DNA of 64,000 nt from Paenibacillus herberti (GTDB lineage Bacteria; Bacillota; Bacilli; Paenibacillales; Paenibacillaceae), in the NCBI RefSeq assembly GCF_002233675.1, contig NZ_NMUQ01000004.1, forward strand, positions 62,001-126,000. Reading direction: 5' to 3'. Below the pieces are notes generated by a model. That model saw only the letters and a list, made by a program, of their open reading frames with translations, was not told the origin of the DNA and made no database searches. The position numbers were made by a program, and so were the translations under genes. Shown one piece after another: positions 35,640 through 44,478 of the stretch; within the stretch, counting starts at the first letter, position 1, and each line of letters starts with the position of its first letter.

Positions 35640-37265
35640 ATGTTATCATCCCGTCAGGATAAGGCAACGCGTAGGTATTTCTGGTTTGGCATAATCGGCG
35701 CTGCCTTATTCATTATTTTGCAAATTCTCCCCTCTGCTTCAGGCATATTCGGCCAAACGGAGCAGGGACAGCCTGTTAGCCGGGAGCAGGCACTGGAGTC
35801 AGCATCGACCTTTGCTCAGCAACGCTTCCATGCTCTGCCTCAAAATTCCCGAGCTGTGCATCAGGCCGATCGCCAAATGACCGGTTATCTGGCCAAGGAA
35901 AAGCTGATCAAAACGTTCGATAGCGGCGCCGGCCGGAAAGTTCCGGTGGACCTGTGGCAGGTGACCCAAAACTTTGAAGATGGGCGCAGAGTCATCGTCG
36001 ACATCGGCATGACGACTGGCCGCGTTGTCGGTTGGCAGCAACTGCTGGGACCCGCCGGCGGCGAGATGCAGACCATGGAGCTGCAGGGGCCCGATCTTGA
36101 CAAAGCCGTACAGCAAGAGGCTGATTCGCTCGGTCTCGGCTTGCTGAAACGCATTGACGGAGATGAGAATACAGGGAGCTCCGTCCGATATGAAGCAACG
36201 GCTATCACAATCAGCGAGGCACGCCTGCTCGTGACGGCCGCGGGCGAGAGCTCGGCAGCCGGCAGCTTGCTGACCGGCTTCCAGCCGCAGTACGAAGCGC
36301 CTGCAGCCTACAATGCGTATACGGAGGAGCAAGATCGCATCGGAGCGAGTCTGTCACTGTTTGGCAACCTGCTGCCATCCGGCATCCTGCTTATACTGGC
36401 GGTCATTTACGCTATCGTCATGCGCCGCTACACTTCTTTCCGACGCGGCTGGGCGCTGTCTCTCGTTTTCCTTACTTTTTACGCCATCAACAATTTCAAT
36501 ATGCTGGATGGTCTGAGGGCACTGTACGGCCATGAGGTCAATTCCGAGTTGGTGGTAACGGCCCAATTGGTGTTCATGATGATTATGACGGTCATAATGG
36601 CGCTATCCGCATACTTCTCACTCGTTGCTGGGGATGGTCTGTGGAGAGCTCAAGGCCGGATACTCTGGACAGCCGGCTCCGAGCCGAGCTACGGCTCGGA
36701 AGCTTGGAGCAGCATGAAGCTCGCGTATGTGTTCACATTCATTATACTTGGACTGCAAACGATCATCCTCGGCGGACTGTCTGTGGCTACCGGAGCATGG
36801 TCAACGACCGATGTGACTCAGTCCCCCTATAATACCGCGGCCATGTGGCTGATTCCGCTACTGGCGTGGTGCGCAGCTATCCAGGAGGAGGCCGTTTACC
36901 GGCTGTTCGGTACCGGGCTGCTTATGAAATGGTTGAAAAACCCATTCATTGCCGCGCTCATTCCGAACATCATTTGGGCGCTTGGCCATGTGACCTACCC
37001 GATCTATCCTTCAACAACGAGATTGATTGAGCTGACGATTATCGGCATGCTCTTCAGCTTCATTTTCCTGCGATATGGATTCTTCACAGCCGTGTTCACC
37101 CATGCCATCATGAACACCGTGCTTATGTCTGTATCGCTCTTCTTAAGCGGCCAGCCGCTGGAGCTGCTGGCCGGAGTTGTGTACATCTTTGCGCCAGTGG
37201 CGGTTGCTTGGCTAATGCGGCGATACGGCGCGAAGCGCAGCGCTCAGCCTTACGCTCCCGTCTAG
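35640..37265 (+). CDS. CPBP-family intramembrane protease homologue
   Basis: This 541-residue membrane protein has one N-terminal span, an exposed domain (about 45-235) and about eight C-terminal spans. The CPBP (Abi/CaaX-protease-like) motifs are all present: EEAVYRLFG for the EExxxR motif, GHVTYP for the FxxxH-type histidine, and HAIMNTVL for the HxxxN motif. The exposed domain contains GRRVIVDIGMTTGRVVGWQQ, reminiscent of PepSY-like sequence. The substrate is unknown. AAGGAGG lies 6 bases before the ATG. It is a lone gene ended by a terminator. Confidence 0.83.
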   Translation: MLSSRQDKATRRYFWFGIIGAALFIILQILPSASGIFGQTEQGQPVSREQALESASTFAQQRFHALPQNSRAVHQADRQMTGYLAKEKLIKTFDSGAGRKVPVDLWQVTQNFEDGRRVIVDIGMTTGRVVGWQQLLGPAGGEMQTMELQGPDLDKAVQQEADSLGLGLLKRIDGDENTGSSVRYEATAITISEARLLVTAAGESSAAGSLLTGFQPQYEAPAAYNAYTEEQDRIGASLSLFGNLLPSGILLILAVIYAIVMRRYTSFRRGWALSLVFLTFYAINNFNMLDGLRALYGHEVNSELVVTAQLVFMMIMTVIMALSAYFSLVAGDGLWRAQGRILWTAGSEPSYGSEAWSSMKLAYVFTFIILGLQTIILGGLSVATGAWSTTDVTQSPYNTAAMWLIPLLAWCAAIQEEAVYRLFGTGLLMKWLKNPFIAALIPNIIWALGHVTYPIYPSTTRLIELTIIGMLFSFIFLRYGFFTAVFTHAIMNTVLMSVSLFLSGQPLELLAGVVYIFAPVAVAWLMRRYGAKRSAQPYAPV

Positions 37266-37301
37266 GTGAAAGTTTTAACGGACGGTACGCTATTGTAATG
37301 C

Positions 37302-37357
37302 TAAAAGGGGCTGTACCTGAGTCATCTAACGATGACTTTGGTACAGCCCCATCTTTT
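37302..37357 (+). terminator. Terminator of the CPBP gene
   Basis: The stem GGGGCTGTACC / GGTACAGCCCC (37307-37350) has an inner AGTCAT/ATGACT pair and is followed by TCTTTTT. Directly after it comes GAAAGTTCCTATCGC, a sequence also found after the hairpin at 47493. Confidence 0.9.
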
Positions 37358-37430
37358 TATGAAAGTTCCTATCGCTTCGCTTCAACATAGCGTCTCTCCG
37401 TTCCTTTACTCTGGGAAAACCCTCCATTTT

Positions 37431-37462
37431 GCTGAAATAAGACTTCTCAGGTCCGTTACGCG
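37431..37462 (-). repeat. Dispersed AGCGTAACGGAACTGAG-type repeat
   Basis: On the minus strand it reads GCGTAACGGACCTGAGAAG then TCTTATTTCAGC. Related copies occur at 47594-47622 and four times in 63002-63185. It lies in the short gap between the CPBP terminator and the uvrC stop. Confidence 0.6.
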
Positions 37463-37469
37463 TGAACGG

Positions 37470-39530
37470 CTACTCCTGGCGCAACTCATCGACAATTCGC
37501 TGGGCGAGTTTGTCACCAATTCCAAGCGGACGAAAATCATCTACCGATGCCTCGCGAATTTTCTTCAGCGAACCGAAGTGCTTGAGCAACTGTTGGCGCC
37601 GCTTCTCGCCGATGCCGGAAATGGAGTCCAAGCGTGACTCCACCATCGACTTGCCGCGCTGCTCGCGATGGAAGGTGATCGCAAAGCGATGCACCTCCTC
37701 CTGGATGCGCTGCAGCAAATAGAATTCCTGGCTGTCGCGCGGAAGCACGATCGGCTCCGGCGGATCGCCTACCATGAGCTGCGCCGTTTTATGCTTGGCA
37801 TCCTTGACAAGACCGCAAACCGGCACATGCAAGCCCAGCTCATTTTCGAGAATGTCGACCGCGGCGCTGATCTGTCCTTTGCCGCCGTCCACAACAATGA
37901 GATCCGGCAGCGGCAGCCCTTCCTTGAGCACCCGCTCGTACCGGCGGCGAATGACCTCGCGCATCGTCTCATAATCATCCGGCCCTTGCACGGTCCGCAC
38001 CTTATATTTGCGATACTCTTTTTTGTCCGGCTTGCCCTCCGTGAACACGACCATCGCCGAGACGGGATTTGTCCCTTGAATATTGGAGTTGTCAAAAGCC
38101 TCAATACGGCGAATATCTGTCATACCCAAATAGGCAGCCAGACCAGAGGAAGCCTTGACGCTGCGCTCTTCGTCGCGCTCGATAAGCTTGAACTTTTCGA
38201 CCAGCGTCACTTTGGCGTTGCCCTCCGCCATAGCGACGACATCGCGCTTGCGGCCGCGCTGCGGCATAAACACTTTGACCTTCAGCCAGCTCTGCAATGC
38301 GGTGCGCACATCCTCGGCCGCGGAACTAGGAGCCGGTTCCGGCTCAGAAGGTTCCGCCACATCGGAGGCGTCTATGCCGCCGAAGAGCTTGAAGGTTTGG
38401 CGCAAGGTTATAGCCGGAAGGCTTGCTCCTTCTTCAGAGTTGAGCGCTGCTGCGGTCGGAATGCCAGCTTCCTCTTCAGAGCTGGCTCCTGCTGCCGCTG
38501 GAACGCTAGCTCCTTCTTCAGAGGAGCTGACCACTGCTGCAGCCGGCATGCCTGCTTCAGCTGCGGCTTTGGCCGCTTCTACTTGAACCACCTGAATCGC
38601 TTCCGGCAGCGGCAGTAGAATTTCTTTGGGCAGCGCCGGATTGTCACTGTAGTACTGGGTGACGAACGTCATGAAGTCGTCATAGGCCTCCCCATAATAC
38701 GGGAAGGAGGACGTCCGTCGCTCAATGAGCTTGCCGCTGCGCATATACAAAATCTGCACACACATCCAGCCCTTGTCGGTGGCGTAACCGAACACGTCGC
38801 GATCCAGCGCGTCGGACAGCGTGATCTTCTGTTTCTCCATCACCGCGTCGATGGCTAGAATCTGGTCACGGTATTCCTTGGCGCGCTCGAACTCCATCGC
38901 TTCTGCCGCCACGCCCATTTTGCGCTGAAGCTCAGCCTTCACCTCATCCTGCCCACCGTTCAGGAAACGGGTAATCTCCTGCACCATCGCTTCATACGTG
39001 CCTGGCTCGATCTCGAACTCGCAAGGCGCAATGCACTGGCCGAGATGATAATACAGGCATACTTTGTCGGGAAGCGTGTTGCATTTGCGCAGTGGGTAAA
39101 GTCGATCTAGCAGCTTTTTTGTCTGCTGTGCCGCGTAGGCGTTCGGGTAAGGGCCAAAATACTTGCCCTTATCCTTAATAATCCTCCGCGTAACCTCAAG
39201 CTTGGGATGCTTCTCGTTCGTTATTTTGATATAAGGGAACGTCTTGTCATCCTTGAGCAATACGTTGTAGCGCGGATGATACTGCTTGATCAAGTTGCAC
39301 TCCAGGATGAGCGCTTCCATGTTGCTTGCGGTAACAATATATTCAAAGTCCCGAATTTCCGAGACAAGACGCTGCGTTTTGCCGTTATGCGTACCGTTAA
39401 AATAAGAGCGAACCCGGTTTTTGAGCACCTTGGCCTTGCCTACGTAAATGATGGTGCCTTCGCCGTTTTTCATCAGATAACAGCCCGGCAGATCGGGCAA
39501 TAACGCTAGCTTGTCCTTGATGTGATCCAT
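37470..39530 (-). CDS. uvrC: UvrABC excinuclease subunit C with a repeat-bearing insertion
   Basis: This 686-residue nuclease makes both incisions in nucleotide excision repair. It has a GIY-YIG domain (about 10-95), a UVR helix pair ([26 protein letters not shown] in parts), an RNase H-like domain ([28 protein letters not shown]) and terminal helix-hairpin-helix motifs. Most UvrC proteins are about 590-620 residues. The excess is an Ala/Ser/Glu insert (DNA about 38320-38590) made of three near-identical 14-15-residue units just before [16 protein letters not shown]. The ATG at 39530 follows GGAGGGGAGG; an earlier start adds unlike sequence. Confidence 0.95.
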   Translation of the reverse strand: MDHIKDKLALLPDLPGCYLMKNGEGTIIYVGKAKVLKNRVRSYFNGTHNGKTQRLVSEIRDFEYIVTASNMEALILECNLIKQYHPRYNVLLKDDKTFPYIKITNEKHPKLEVTRRIIKDKGKYFGPYPNAYAAQQTKKLLDRLYPLRKCNTLPDKVCLYYHLGQCIAPCEFEIEPGTYEAMVQEITRFLNGGQDEVKAELQRKMGVAAEAMEFERAKEYRDQILAIDAVMEKQKITLSDALDRDVFGYATDKGWMCVQILYMRSGKLIERRTSSFPYYGEAYDDFMTFVTQYYSDNPALPKEILLPLPEAIQVVQVEAAKAAAEAGMPAAAVVSSSEEGASVPAAAGASSEEEAGIPTAAALNSEEGASLPAITLRQTFKLFGGIDASDVAEPSEPEPAPSSAAEDVRTALQSWLKVKVFMPQRGRKRDVVAMAEGNAKVTLVEKFKLIERDEERSVKASSGLAAYLGMTDIRRIEAFDNSNIQGTNPVSAMVVFTEGKPDKKEYRKYKVRTVQGPDDYETMREVIRRRYERVLKEGLPLPDLIVVDGGKGQISAAVDILENELGLHVPVCGLVKDAKHKTAQLMVGDPPEPIVLPRDSQEFYLLQRIQEEVHRFAITFHREQRGKSMVESRLDSISGIGEKRRQQLLKHFGSLKKIREASVDDFRPLGIGDKLAQRIVDELRQE
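38425..38553 (-). repeat. Intragenic tandem repeat in uvrC
   Basis: Three units of 42, 42 and 45 bases (38425-38466, 38467-38508, 38509-38553) each begin GCTCCTTCTTCAGAG or GCTTCCTCTTCAGAG on the plus strand. In protein they give units such as [13 protein letters not shown] and [11 protein letters not shown]. They keep the uvrC frame. Confidence 0.8.
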
Positions 39531-39755
39531 CGCTTGAGAAGCCTCCCCTCCGCGGCAGGCGGAGTAATTCCGCTGACTAGCCGTATCGTCTATTGTACCA
39601 CAGCAAGGCAAGATCTAAGGCAAAATTCGCCTTTACATAAGTTCCGAACTCTGGGTATACTAATAAAAGTTGTCACGATAGCGGCTGATCCCGTGGAACT
39701 GTACATAAGCGCCGTGAGGGCTGGGACAGCGATATTGAAGCGAGGAGGACGCACA

Positions 39756-39911
39756 ATGGAGAACGTCAACGTCAGAGATCCGCGCGAGCATGTTAATGAG
39801 GAACCGCGCGACGATCTGAAGGATCTCATGTTCGGATTCGGCGGCATGCTCGGATTCATGACCGTAGCTTATATTATTATGGTCATCGTCAAATATATGA
39901 TCGGCGACTAG
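39756..39911 (+). CDS. Small single-span membrane protein (possibly YqzM-like)
   Basis: This is a 51-residue protein with a charged N-terminal half (NVRDPREHVNEEPRDDLKDL) and one transmembrane helix at the C-terminus (about 25-48). GAGGAGG lies 9 bases before the ATG and a terminator begins 28 bases after the stop, so the gene looks real. The size and layout recall YqzM-type small membrane proteins of Bacillales, but I cannot confirm that. It faces away from uvrC across about 225 bases. Confidence 0.75.
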   Translation: MENVNVRDPREHVNEEPRDDLKDLMFGFGGMLGFMTVAYIIMVIVKYMIGD

Positions 39912-39938
39912 TTATCGCTCTTTTAAACAAATGCAATG

Positions 39939-39969
39939 AACCCCTCGGATCTCGGTCCGAGGGGTTTTT
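39939..39969 (+). terminator. Terminator of the 51-residue gene
   Basis: AACCCCTCGGA and TCCGAGGGGTT flank a short loop and are followed by a T run. Confidence 0.88.
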
Positions 39970-40031
39970 AGATATTACAGAATATAAAGGGAGAAACCGC
40001 ATAAGCCTTTACCTTTAAGCTGACTGGCCCA

Positions 40032-40226
40032 TTAAGACTGGCTGGCCGCAGGCGTTATCGTCTGCTGCCGGCTCAACGTCGGATCAAACCGCTTGCGTTC
40101 CGTGCGGTCTATTTGTACGATGCGGCCGTCATGCACCGTAATGAGCACGGAGCCGTACTCCAAACCATTGACCTGATCCGCAATGCGGTCCAGCCACGCT
40201 TCGTCCAATTCCACAGGTTTAGCCAT
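40032..40226 (-). CDS. yezD: YezD-like (DUF2292) small protein
   Basis: This is a 64-residue soluble protein. The core, LEYGSVLITVHDGRIVQIDR then TERKRF, matches the DUF2292/YezD pattern of small proteins that accompany sulfur-assimilation genes. It is 3 bases behind cysW and is thus the last gene of the sulfate-uptake operon. GGAGGGG precedes the ATG. Its molecular role is unknown. Confidence 0.82.
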   Translation of the reverse strand: MAKPVELDEAWLDRIADQVNGLEYGSVLITVHDGRIVQIDRTERKRFDPTLSRQQTITPAASQS

Positions 40227-40229
40227 GTT

Positions 40230-41120
40230 TTACCCCTCCAAATCTTGATTCCGCTGAGCGGTTTTCCATTCCACCAGACTTTTGGCTCCCAGTGTCAGTA
40301 GCGCGAGCAACATAAGCAGCGATGCAGCTGCGAAGGAAGCCGAAAACTGATATTCGTTGTACAAAATTTCTACATGCAGCGGCAGCGTATTTGTCTCACC
40401 GCGGATATGGCCGGATACAACCGAGACAGCGCCGAACTCGCCCATCGCCCGTGCATTACAAAGCACGAGTCCATAAAGCAGCGCCCACTTGATGTTAGGC
40501 AAAGTTACACTCCAGAAGATGCGGAAGCCCTTCGCTCCAAGCGTTGCGGCCGCCTCTTCCTCCTGGGTCCCCTGGGCTTGCATAAGCGGGATCAGCTCCC
40601 GGGCAACAAAAGGAAACGTGACAAACATCGTCGCCAAAATAATGCCCGGCGGAGCAAATACAATCTGCAATCCACGCTCGTCAAACCACGGGCCGAGATA
40701 ACCTTGTGCGCCGAAGAGCAGCAAAAACATGAAGCCAGCAATAACCGGAGATACAGAGAAAGGTAGATCAATCAGGGTGAGCAGCAGATTTTTACCCCTG
40801 AAGGAGAACTTGGCGATCAGCCATGAAGCAGCGATGCCGAAAATCGTGTTGAGCGGCACGGCGATAACGGCGACGAGCAGCGTGAGCTTGAGTGCCGACA
40901 CCGCGTCGGGATCGGTCATCGCACTGATATAAACATTCCAGCCGCGTTTCAGACCTTCCACGAATACGGTAATGAGCGGCAGCAGCACAACAGCGGCGAG
41001 GAAAATGACAGCGATGGTGATGAGCAGCCATTTGACGGCAGGCGACTCCGATGTCGGCCTTCCCCGCTCCGCAGTTGGAGCGCCATGTGCGGGACGAGAG
41101 GTTGCGATTCCACCAGCCAT
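40230..41120 (-). CDS. cysW: Sulfate/thiosulfate ABC permease CysW
   Basis: This 296-residue inner-membrane permease has six spans in the ABC-type permease domain. The cytoplasmic EAA loop reads [22 protein letters not shown]. The ATG at 41120 follows GGAGGAGGTCCCAC; an earlier in-frame start overlaps cysT and adds unlike sequence. With CysT it forms the membrane channel of the sulfate importer. It lies between cysT and the YezD-like gene, all in one tight operon. Confidence 0.93.
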   Translation of the reverse strand: MAGGIATSRPAHGAPTAERGRPTSESPAVKWLLITIAVIFLAAVVLLPLITVFVEGLKRGWNVYISAMTDPDAVSALKLTLLVAVIAVPLNTIFGIAASWLIAKFSFRGKNLLLTLIDLPFSVSPVIAGFMFLLLFGAQGYLGPWFDERGLQIVFAPPGIILATMFVTFPFVARELIPLMQAQGTQEEEAAATLGAKGFRIFWSVTLPNIKWALLYGLVLCNARAMGEFGAVSVVSGHIRGETNTLPLHVEILYNEYQFSASFAAASLLMLLALLTLGAKSLVEWKTAQRNQDLEG

Positions 41121-41133
41121 GTGGGACCTCCTC

Positions 41134-41967
41134 CTATTCCGCCAGAGCGCGCTTGCCGGCACGCCACTGGATGTAGTTGATGAGAAGCAACATGGCAAAA
41201 GATATTAACAACAGCACAACCGCTATCGCCGTCGCCTGCTCGAGCTCGAAAGACTCCAACCGGGTCATAATGAGCAGCGGAGCGATCTCCGTTTTCATCG
41301 GCATATTGCCGGAAATGAACACGACCGAGCCATACTCACCGATTCCTCGCGCAAAAGCAAGAGCGAAACCGGTCAGCAGCGCTGGAGTCAGCTCCGGCAG
41401 CACAACGCGAAGCACCGTGCGCCAGCGGCCCGCGCCAAGCATGGCGGCTGCCTCCTCCATTTCTTTGTCCAGATCCTGCAGCACCGGCTGCACCGTCCGA
41501 ACGATGAAGGGAAGACCGATAAATATAAGCGCGATTGTAATCCCTAGCGGCGTGAACGCCACCTTGATGCCGAGCGGCTCCAGCCACTGGCCGATCCAGC
41601 CGTTCGGCGCGTAGATCGCCGTCAGGGCAATGCCCGCAACTGCTGTCGGCAACGCGAAGGGCAGATCAACCAAGCTGTCGAGAAATCGCCTGCCAGGGAA
41701 GTTGTACCGCACCAGCACCCAGGCAACAATGAGGCCGAATACGACATTGACCAGCGCAGCGGCAAGCGAGGTCAGCAGACTGATCCGATAAGAAGCCACA
41801 ACCCGGGGAGCCGTCACGGTTGACCAGAACTCCGCCCAGCTGAGCTCCATCGTTTTCAGGATGACGCAGGATAGCGGGATAAGCACGATAATGCCAAGGT
41901 AGAACACTGTGATGCCCATTGTGAGGCCGAAGCCAGGCAAAACACTGCGCGTCCGGGAACCTTTCAT
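41134..41967 (-). CDS. cysT: Sulfate/thiosulfate ABC permease CysT
   Basis: This is a 277-residue permease with six spans. The EAA loop [24 protein letters not shown] couples it to the ATPase. The segment [16 protein letters not shown] and [22 protein letters not shown] are typical of CysT/CysU. It follows sbp by 48 bases and precedes cysW by 13. AGGAGCTGAC lies before the ATG. Together with CysW and Sbp it imports sulfate. The partner ATPase CysA is not encoded in this window. Confidence 0.93.
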   Translation of the reverse strand: MKGSRTRSVLPGFGLTMGITVFYLGIIVLIPLSCVILKTMELSWAEFWSTVTAPRVVASYRISLLTSLAAALVNVVFGLIVAWVLVRYNFPGRRFLDSLVDLPFALPTAVAGIALTAIYAPNGWIGQWLEPLGIKVAFTPLGITIALIFIGLPFIVRTVQPVLQDLDKEMEEAAAMLGAGRWRTVLRVVLPELTPALLTGFALAFARGIGEYGSVVFISGNMPMKTEIAPLLIMTRLESFELEQATAIAVVLLLISFAMLLLINYIQWRAGKRALAE

Positions 41968-42015
41968 GTGAAGTCAGCTCCTGTACAGAATGAATGATTC
42001 GGGCAGTTCAAAGGT

Positions 42016-43158
42016 TTATTTAGAACCCGGCTTATAAATTTCATCAAACGTTCCGCCCTCGGCAAAGTGTTTCTTCTGTGCTTCCGCCCAGCCGCCAAAA
42101 TCCTTATCGATCTGCAGCAGCTCTAGCTCTTTGAATTTATCCTTGTACTGAGCAGCGATGTCCGGGTTTATCGGGCGATAAAAATGATCAGCGGCAATCC
42201 TCTGCCCTTCCTCGGTATACAGATACTTCAGATACGCCTCGGCTACCTCGCGAGTGCCCCTGTCATCCACAACTTTGTCCACAATCGCTACCGGTGGCTC
42301 CGCCAAAATACTCAGCGATGGATAGACGATCTCGAATTTATCTCCAAGCTCTTTCTGAGATAGGAACGCCTCGTTCTCCCAAGCCAGAAGCACGTCGCCG
42401 ATGCCCCGCTCGGTGAACGTCGTTGTTGATCCACGGGCTCCGGAATCAAGCACTGGTACGTTTTGGAATAGTTGTTTCATGAATTCCTTCGTTTTGGTCT
42501 CGTCTCCGCCATCCTGCTTCTGTGCATATCCCCATGCCGCCAAGTAGTTCCAGCGTGCGCCGCCGGATGTTGCCGGGTTCGGCGTAATAACCTCGACGTC
42601 AGGTTTTACGAGATCGTTCCAATCCTTAATGCCTTTTGGATTGCCTTTGCGGACGAGGAATACGATCGTAGACGTGTAAGGAGCGCTATTGGACTGGAAC
42701 TTGGACTTCCAGTCCTTGTTTATCAGCCCACGCTCGGCTATCGCATCGATGTCGTACCCAAGAGCCAGCGTTACTACGTCGGCCTTCAGGCCGCTGATAA
42801 CAGATAGAGACTGTTTGCCGGAACCGCCATGCGACTGTTTGATTGTCACTTCCTGACCGGTTTTTTTCTTCCAGTACTTCGCAAAGGCAGCATTAAAGGA
42901 AACGTACAGTTCGCGTGTCGGGTCATAGGATACGTTAAGCAATTCGACTGGCTCTTTGGGTGTCGTGTTGGCTTCAGTGCCTGTGTTGGCATTGTTGGCC
43001 GCGTTAACCCCTGTATTTCCTGCCGGAGTACCCGCACCGCCAGATCCACCATTGTTTGAGTTGCTGTTTCCGGAGCCGCAGGCTGCCAGACCAAGAACGA
43101 GCGAAGTGGTGAGAAGCAGAACGGGCAGCTTCAGAAAGCTGTTTTTTTTCTGTGTCAT
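42016..43158 (-). CDS. sbp: Sulfate-binding lipoprotein
   Basis: This 380-residue solute-binding protein starts with a lipoprotein signal ([11 protein letters not shown], lipobox Cys at about 27), then an Asn/Gly-rich tether (about 28-70) and a sulfate-binding domain. Binding-site blocks include [49 protein letters not shown] and [10 protein letters not shown]. It captures sulfate or thiosulfate outside the membrane for CysT/CysW. AAGGGGTG precedes the ATG and a strong promoter lies about 95 bases upstream. Confidence 0.94.
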   Translation of the reverse strand: MTQKKNSFLKLPVLLLTTSLVLGLAACGSGNSNSNNGGSGGAGTPAGNTGVNAANNANTGTEANTTPKEPVELLNVSYDPTRELYVSFNAAFAKYWKKKTGQEVTIKQSHGGSGKQSLSVISGLKADVVTLALGYDIDAIAERGLINKDWKSKFQSNSAPYTSTIVFLVRKGNPKGIKDWNDLVKPDVEVITPNPATSGGARWNYLAAWGYAQKQDGGDETKTKEFMKQLFQNVPVLDSGARGSTTTFTERGIGDVLLAWENEAFLSQKELGDKFEIVYPSLSILAEPPVAIVDKVVDDRGTREVAEAYLKYLYTEEGQRIAADHFYRPINPDIAAQYKDKFKELELLQIDKDFGGWAEAQKKHFAEGGTFDEIYKPGSK

Positions 43159-43252
43159 TGAAATACACCCCTTGGTTTAGTTGGTCCGCTCATACCGGTG
43201 ATCCGGAAACAAGCCGTTAATTCCTAGCTGTTTAGTTGGATTATGGATCAAA

Positions 43253-43281
43253 TCATACCAGTCTATTCCTATTGGTGTCAA
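43253..43281 (-). promoter_or_regulatory. Promoter of the sulfate operon with a CymR-like site
   Basis: On the minus strand TTGACA (43276-43281) and TATGAT (43253-43258) are 17 bases apart. Between them, the reverse-strand sequence TATTCCTATTGG resembles half of the CymR box of Bacillus, which represses sulfur-uptake genes. CymR control is inferred. Confidence 0.65.
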
Positions 43282-43463
43282 CGGATTTTTTCAGCAGATG
43301 TTATCGAAGTTATAAGAGCAGCTTATAGCGGCTGCAAGGTTTCATCGTCCCTCAGAAAATAAAAAAGGAGATGCTGTCCTCCCCTGTTCGCTGGGCCAAC
43401 CTTCGGCTTGCGTGTGGGAAAAACATACATCTCCTATTAGGAATGGGCGATACAACGAAACAT

Positions 43464-44441
43464 TTAACCTGCTCCGCCGCCCTCTTCTTTACGTCCGCGC
43501 TTATTGGTACCTTTGACCAGGATGACATCGACGAATGGGCGAATCCGATCCATGATCCGGCGGCCCTTATGGTACTCCTCGCCGTCTTTGCTCGTGAAGC
43601 TAAAATGCTGCTCCAGATCATCCAGCGCATGGTTAGACGTGTAAAACGTCGGCTTGCGCTCCATCCGATAGTTGAGAATCGCGCCCATCACATGGTCGCG
43701 CACCCAGGGGCTCAAATTCTCGGCGCCGATGTCGTCGAAAATCAAAATGTCGGCCTCTTTCATGAGGTCGATCGTTTCCTTCAGGCGCGCCGGCTCACCG
43801 AACATCGCCTTGAGATCTTCCACGAAGTCCGGCATGTACACGATGACGCCGGAATAACCGATCTTCGCGAGTTCACCGAGCATGTAGCCCATAAGGAAGG
43901 TTTTGCCGGTTCCGAAGGAGCCGGTCAAATACAGTCCCTCCGTCTGCAAGCCCTGCTCCTTAGTCCGGCGGATGTATTCAAGCAGCTTCATGACAGCCTG
44001 CGAGCGGGCGCGATCCTTCATTAAAATCTCGTCTGCCGAATAGGAGTCCGCAAGCGTCCGCTCGCTGACATAAAAGCTACGAATCCGCGAGCGAATCTGC
44101 TCCTCATTGCGGCGGGCAATGAACTTGCGGCATGCCGTCTTCCGATCGATCAGCCGTAGCTCTCCGGCCGAGGAATCCGCTGACAACAGCGTATAATGCC
44201 CCTGATAATCATTCGGGCACTGATCCAGTCCCGGGCATTCGGTACAGTTGCGATGCTCTCGGACATACTGGTAGACCGAATTGGAATTCCGGCGCAGCAC
44301 ATCTTCATTCAGCTCCGGAAATTGCTCCTGCAGCTTGCGGACTTTAGGATCGTTCATCAGCTCGCTCAGTTGCTCGGATGCCTTGGCACGGATCTTATTC
44401 CCGCCGGGCATCGAATTCAACAGATCCTTCAACGACTCCAT
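43464..44441 (-). CDS. dnaI: Primosomal protein DnaI (helicase loader)
   Basis: This 325-residue AAA+ ATPase loads the replicative helicase. An N-terminal zinc-binding region (CTECPGLDQCPNDYQGH, about 83-100) precedes the ATPase domain, with Walker A GSFGTGKT (about 180) and Walker B ILIFDDIG. Of two close ATG codons the second is chosen because GGAGG is 9 bases from it but only 3 from the first. It follows dnaB by 37 bases, the conserved Bacillales pair, and works with DnaB and DnaD at restart and origin sites. Confidence 0.94.
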   Translation of the reverse strand: MESLKDLLNSMPGGNKIRAKASEQLSELMNDPKVRKLQEQFPELNEDVLRRNSNSVYQYVREHRNCTECPGLDQCPNDYQGHYTLLSADSSAGELRLIDRKTACRKFIARRNEEQIRSRIRSFYVSERTLADSYSADEILMKDRARSQAVMKLLEYIRRTKEQGLQTEGLYLTGSFGTGKTFLMGYMLGELAKIGYSGVIVYMPDFVEDLKAMFGEPARLKETIDLMKEADILIFDDIGAENLSPWVRDHVMGAILNYRMERKPTFYTSNHALDDLEQHFSFTSKDGEEYHKGRRIMDRIRPFVDVILVKGTNKRGRKEEGGGAG

Positions 44442-44478
44442 TTGCATCCGCCTCCTTTCTCTTGAGCTCTATCAAAAA

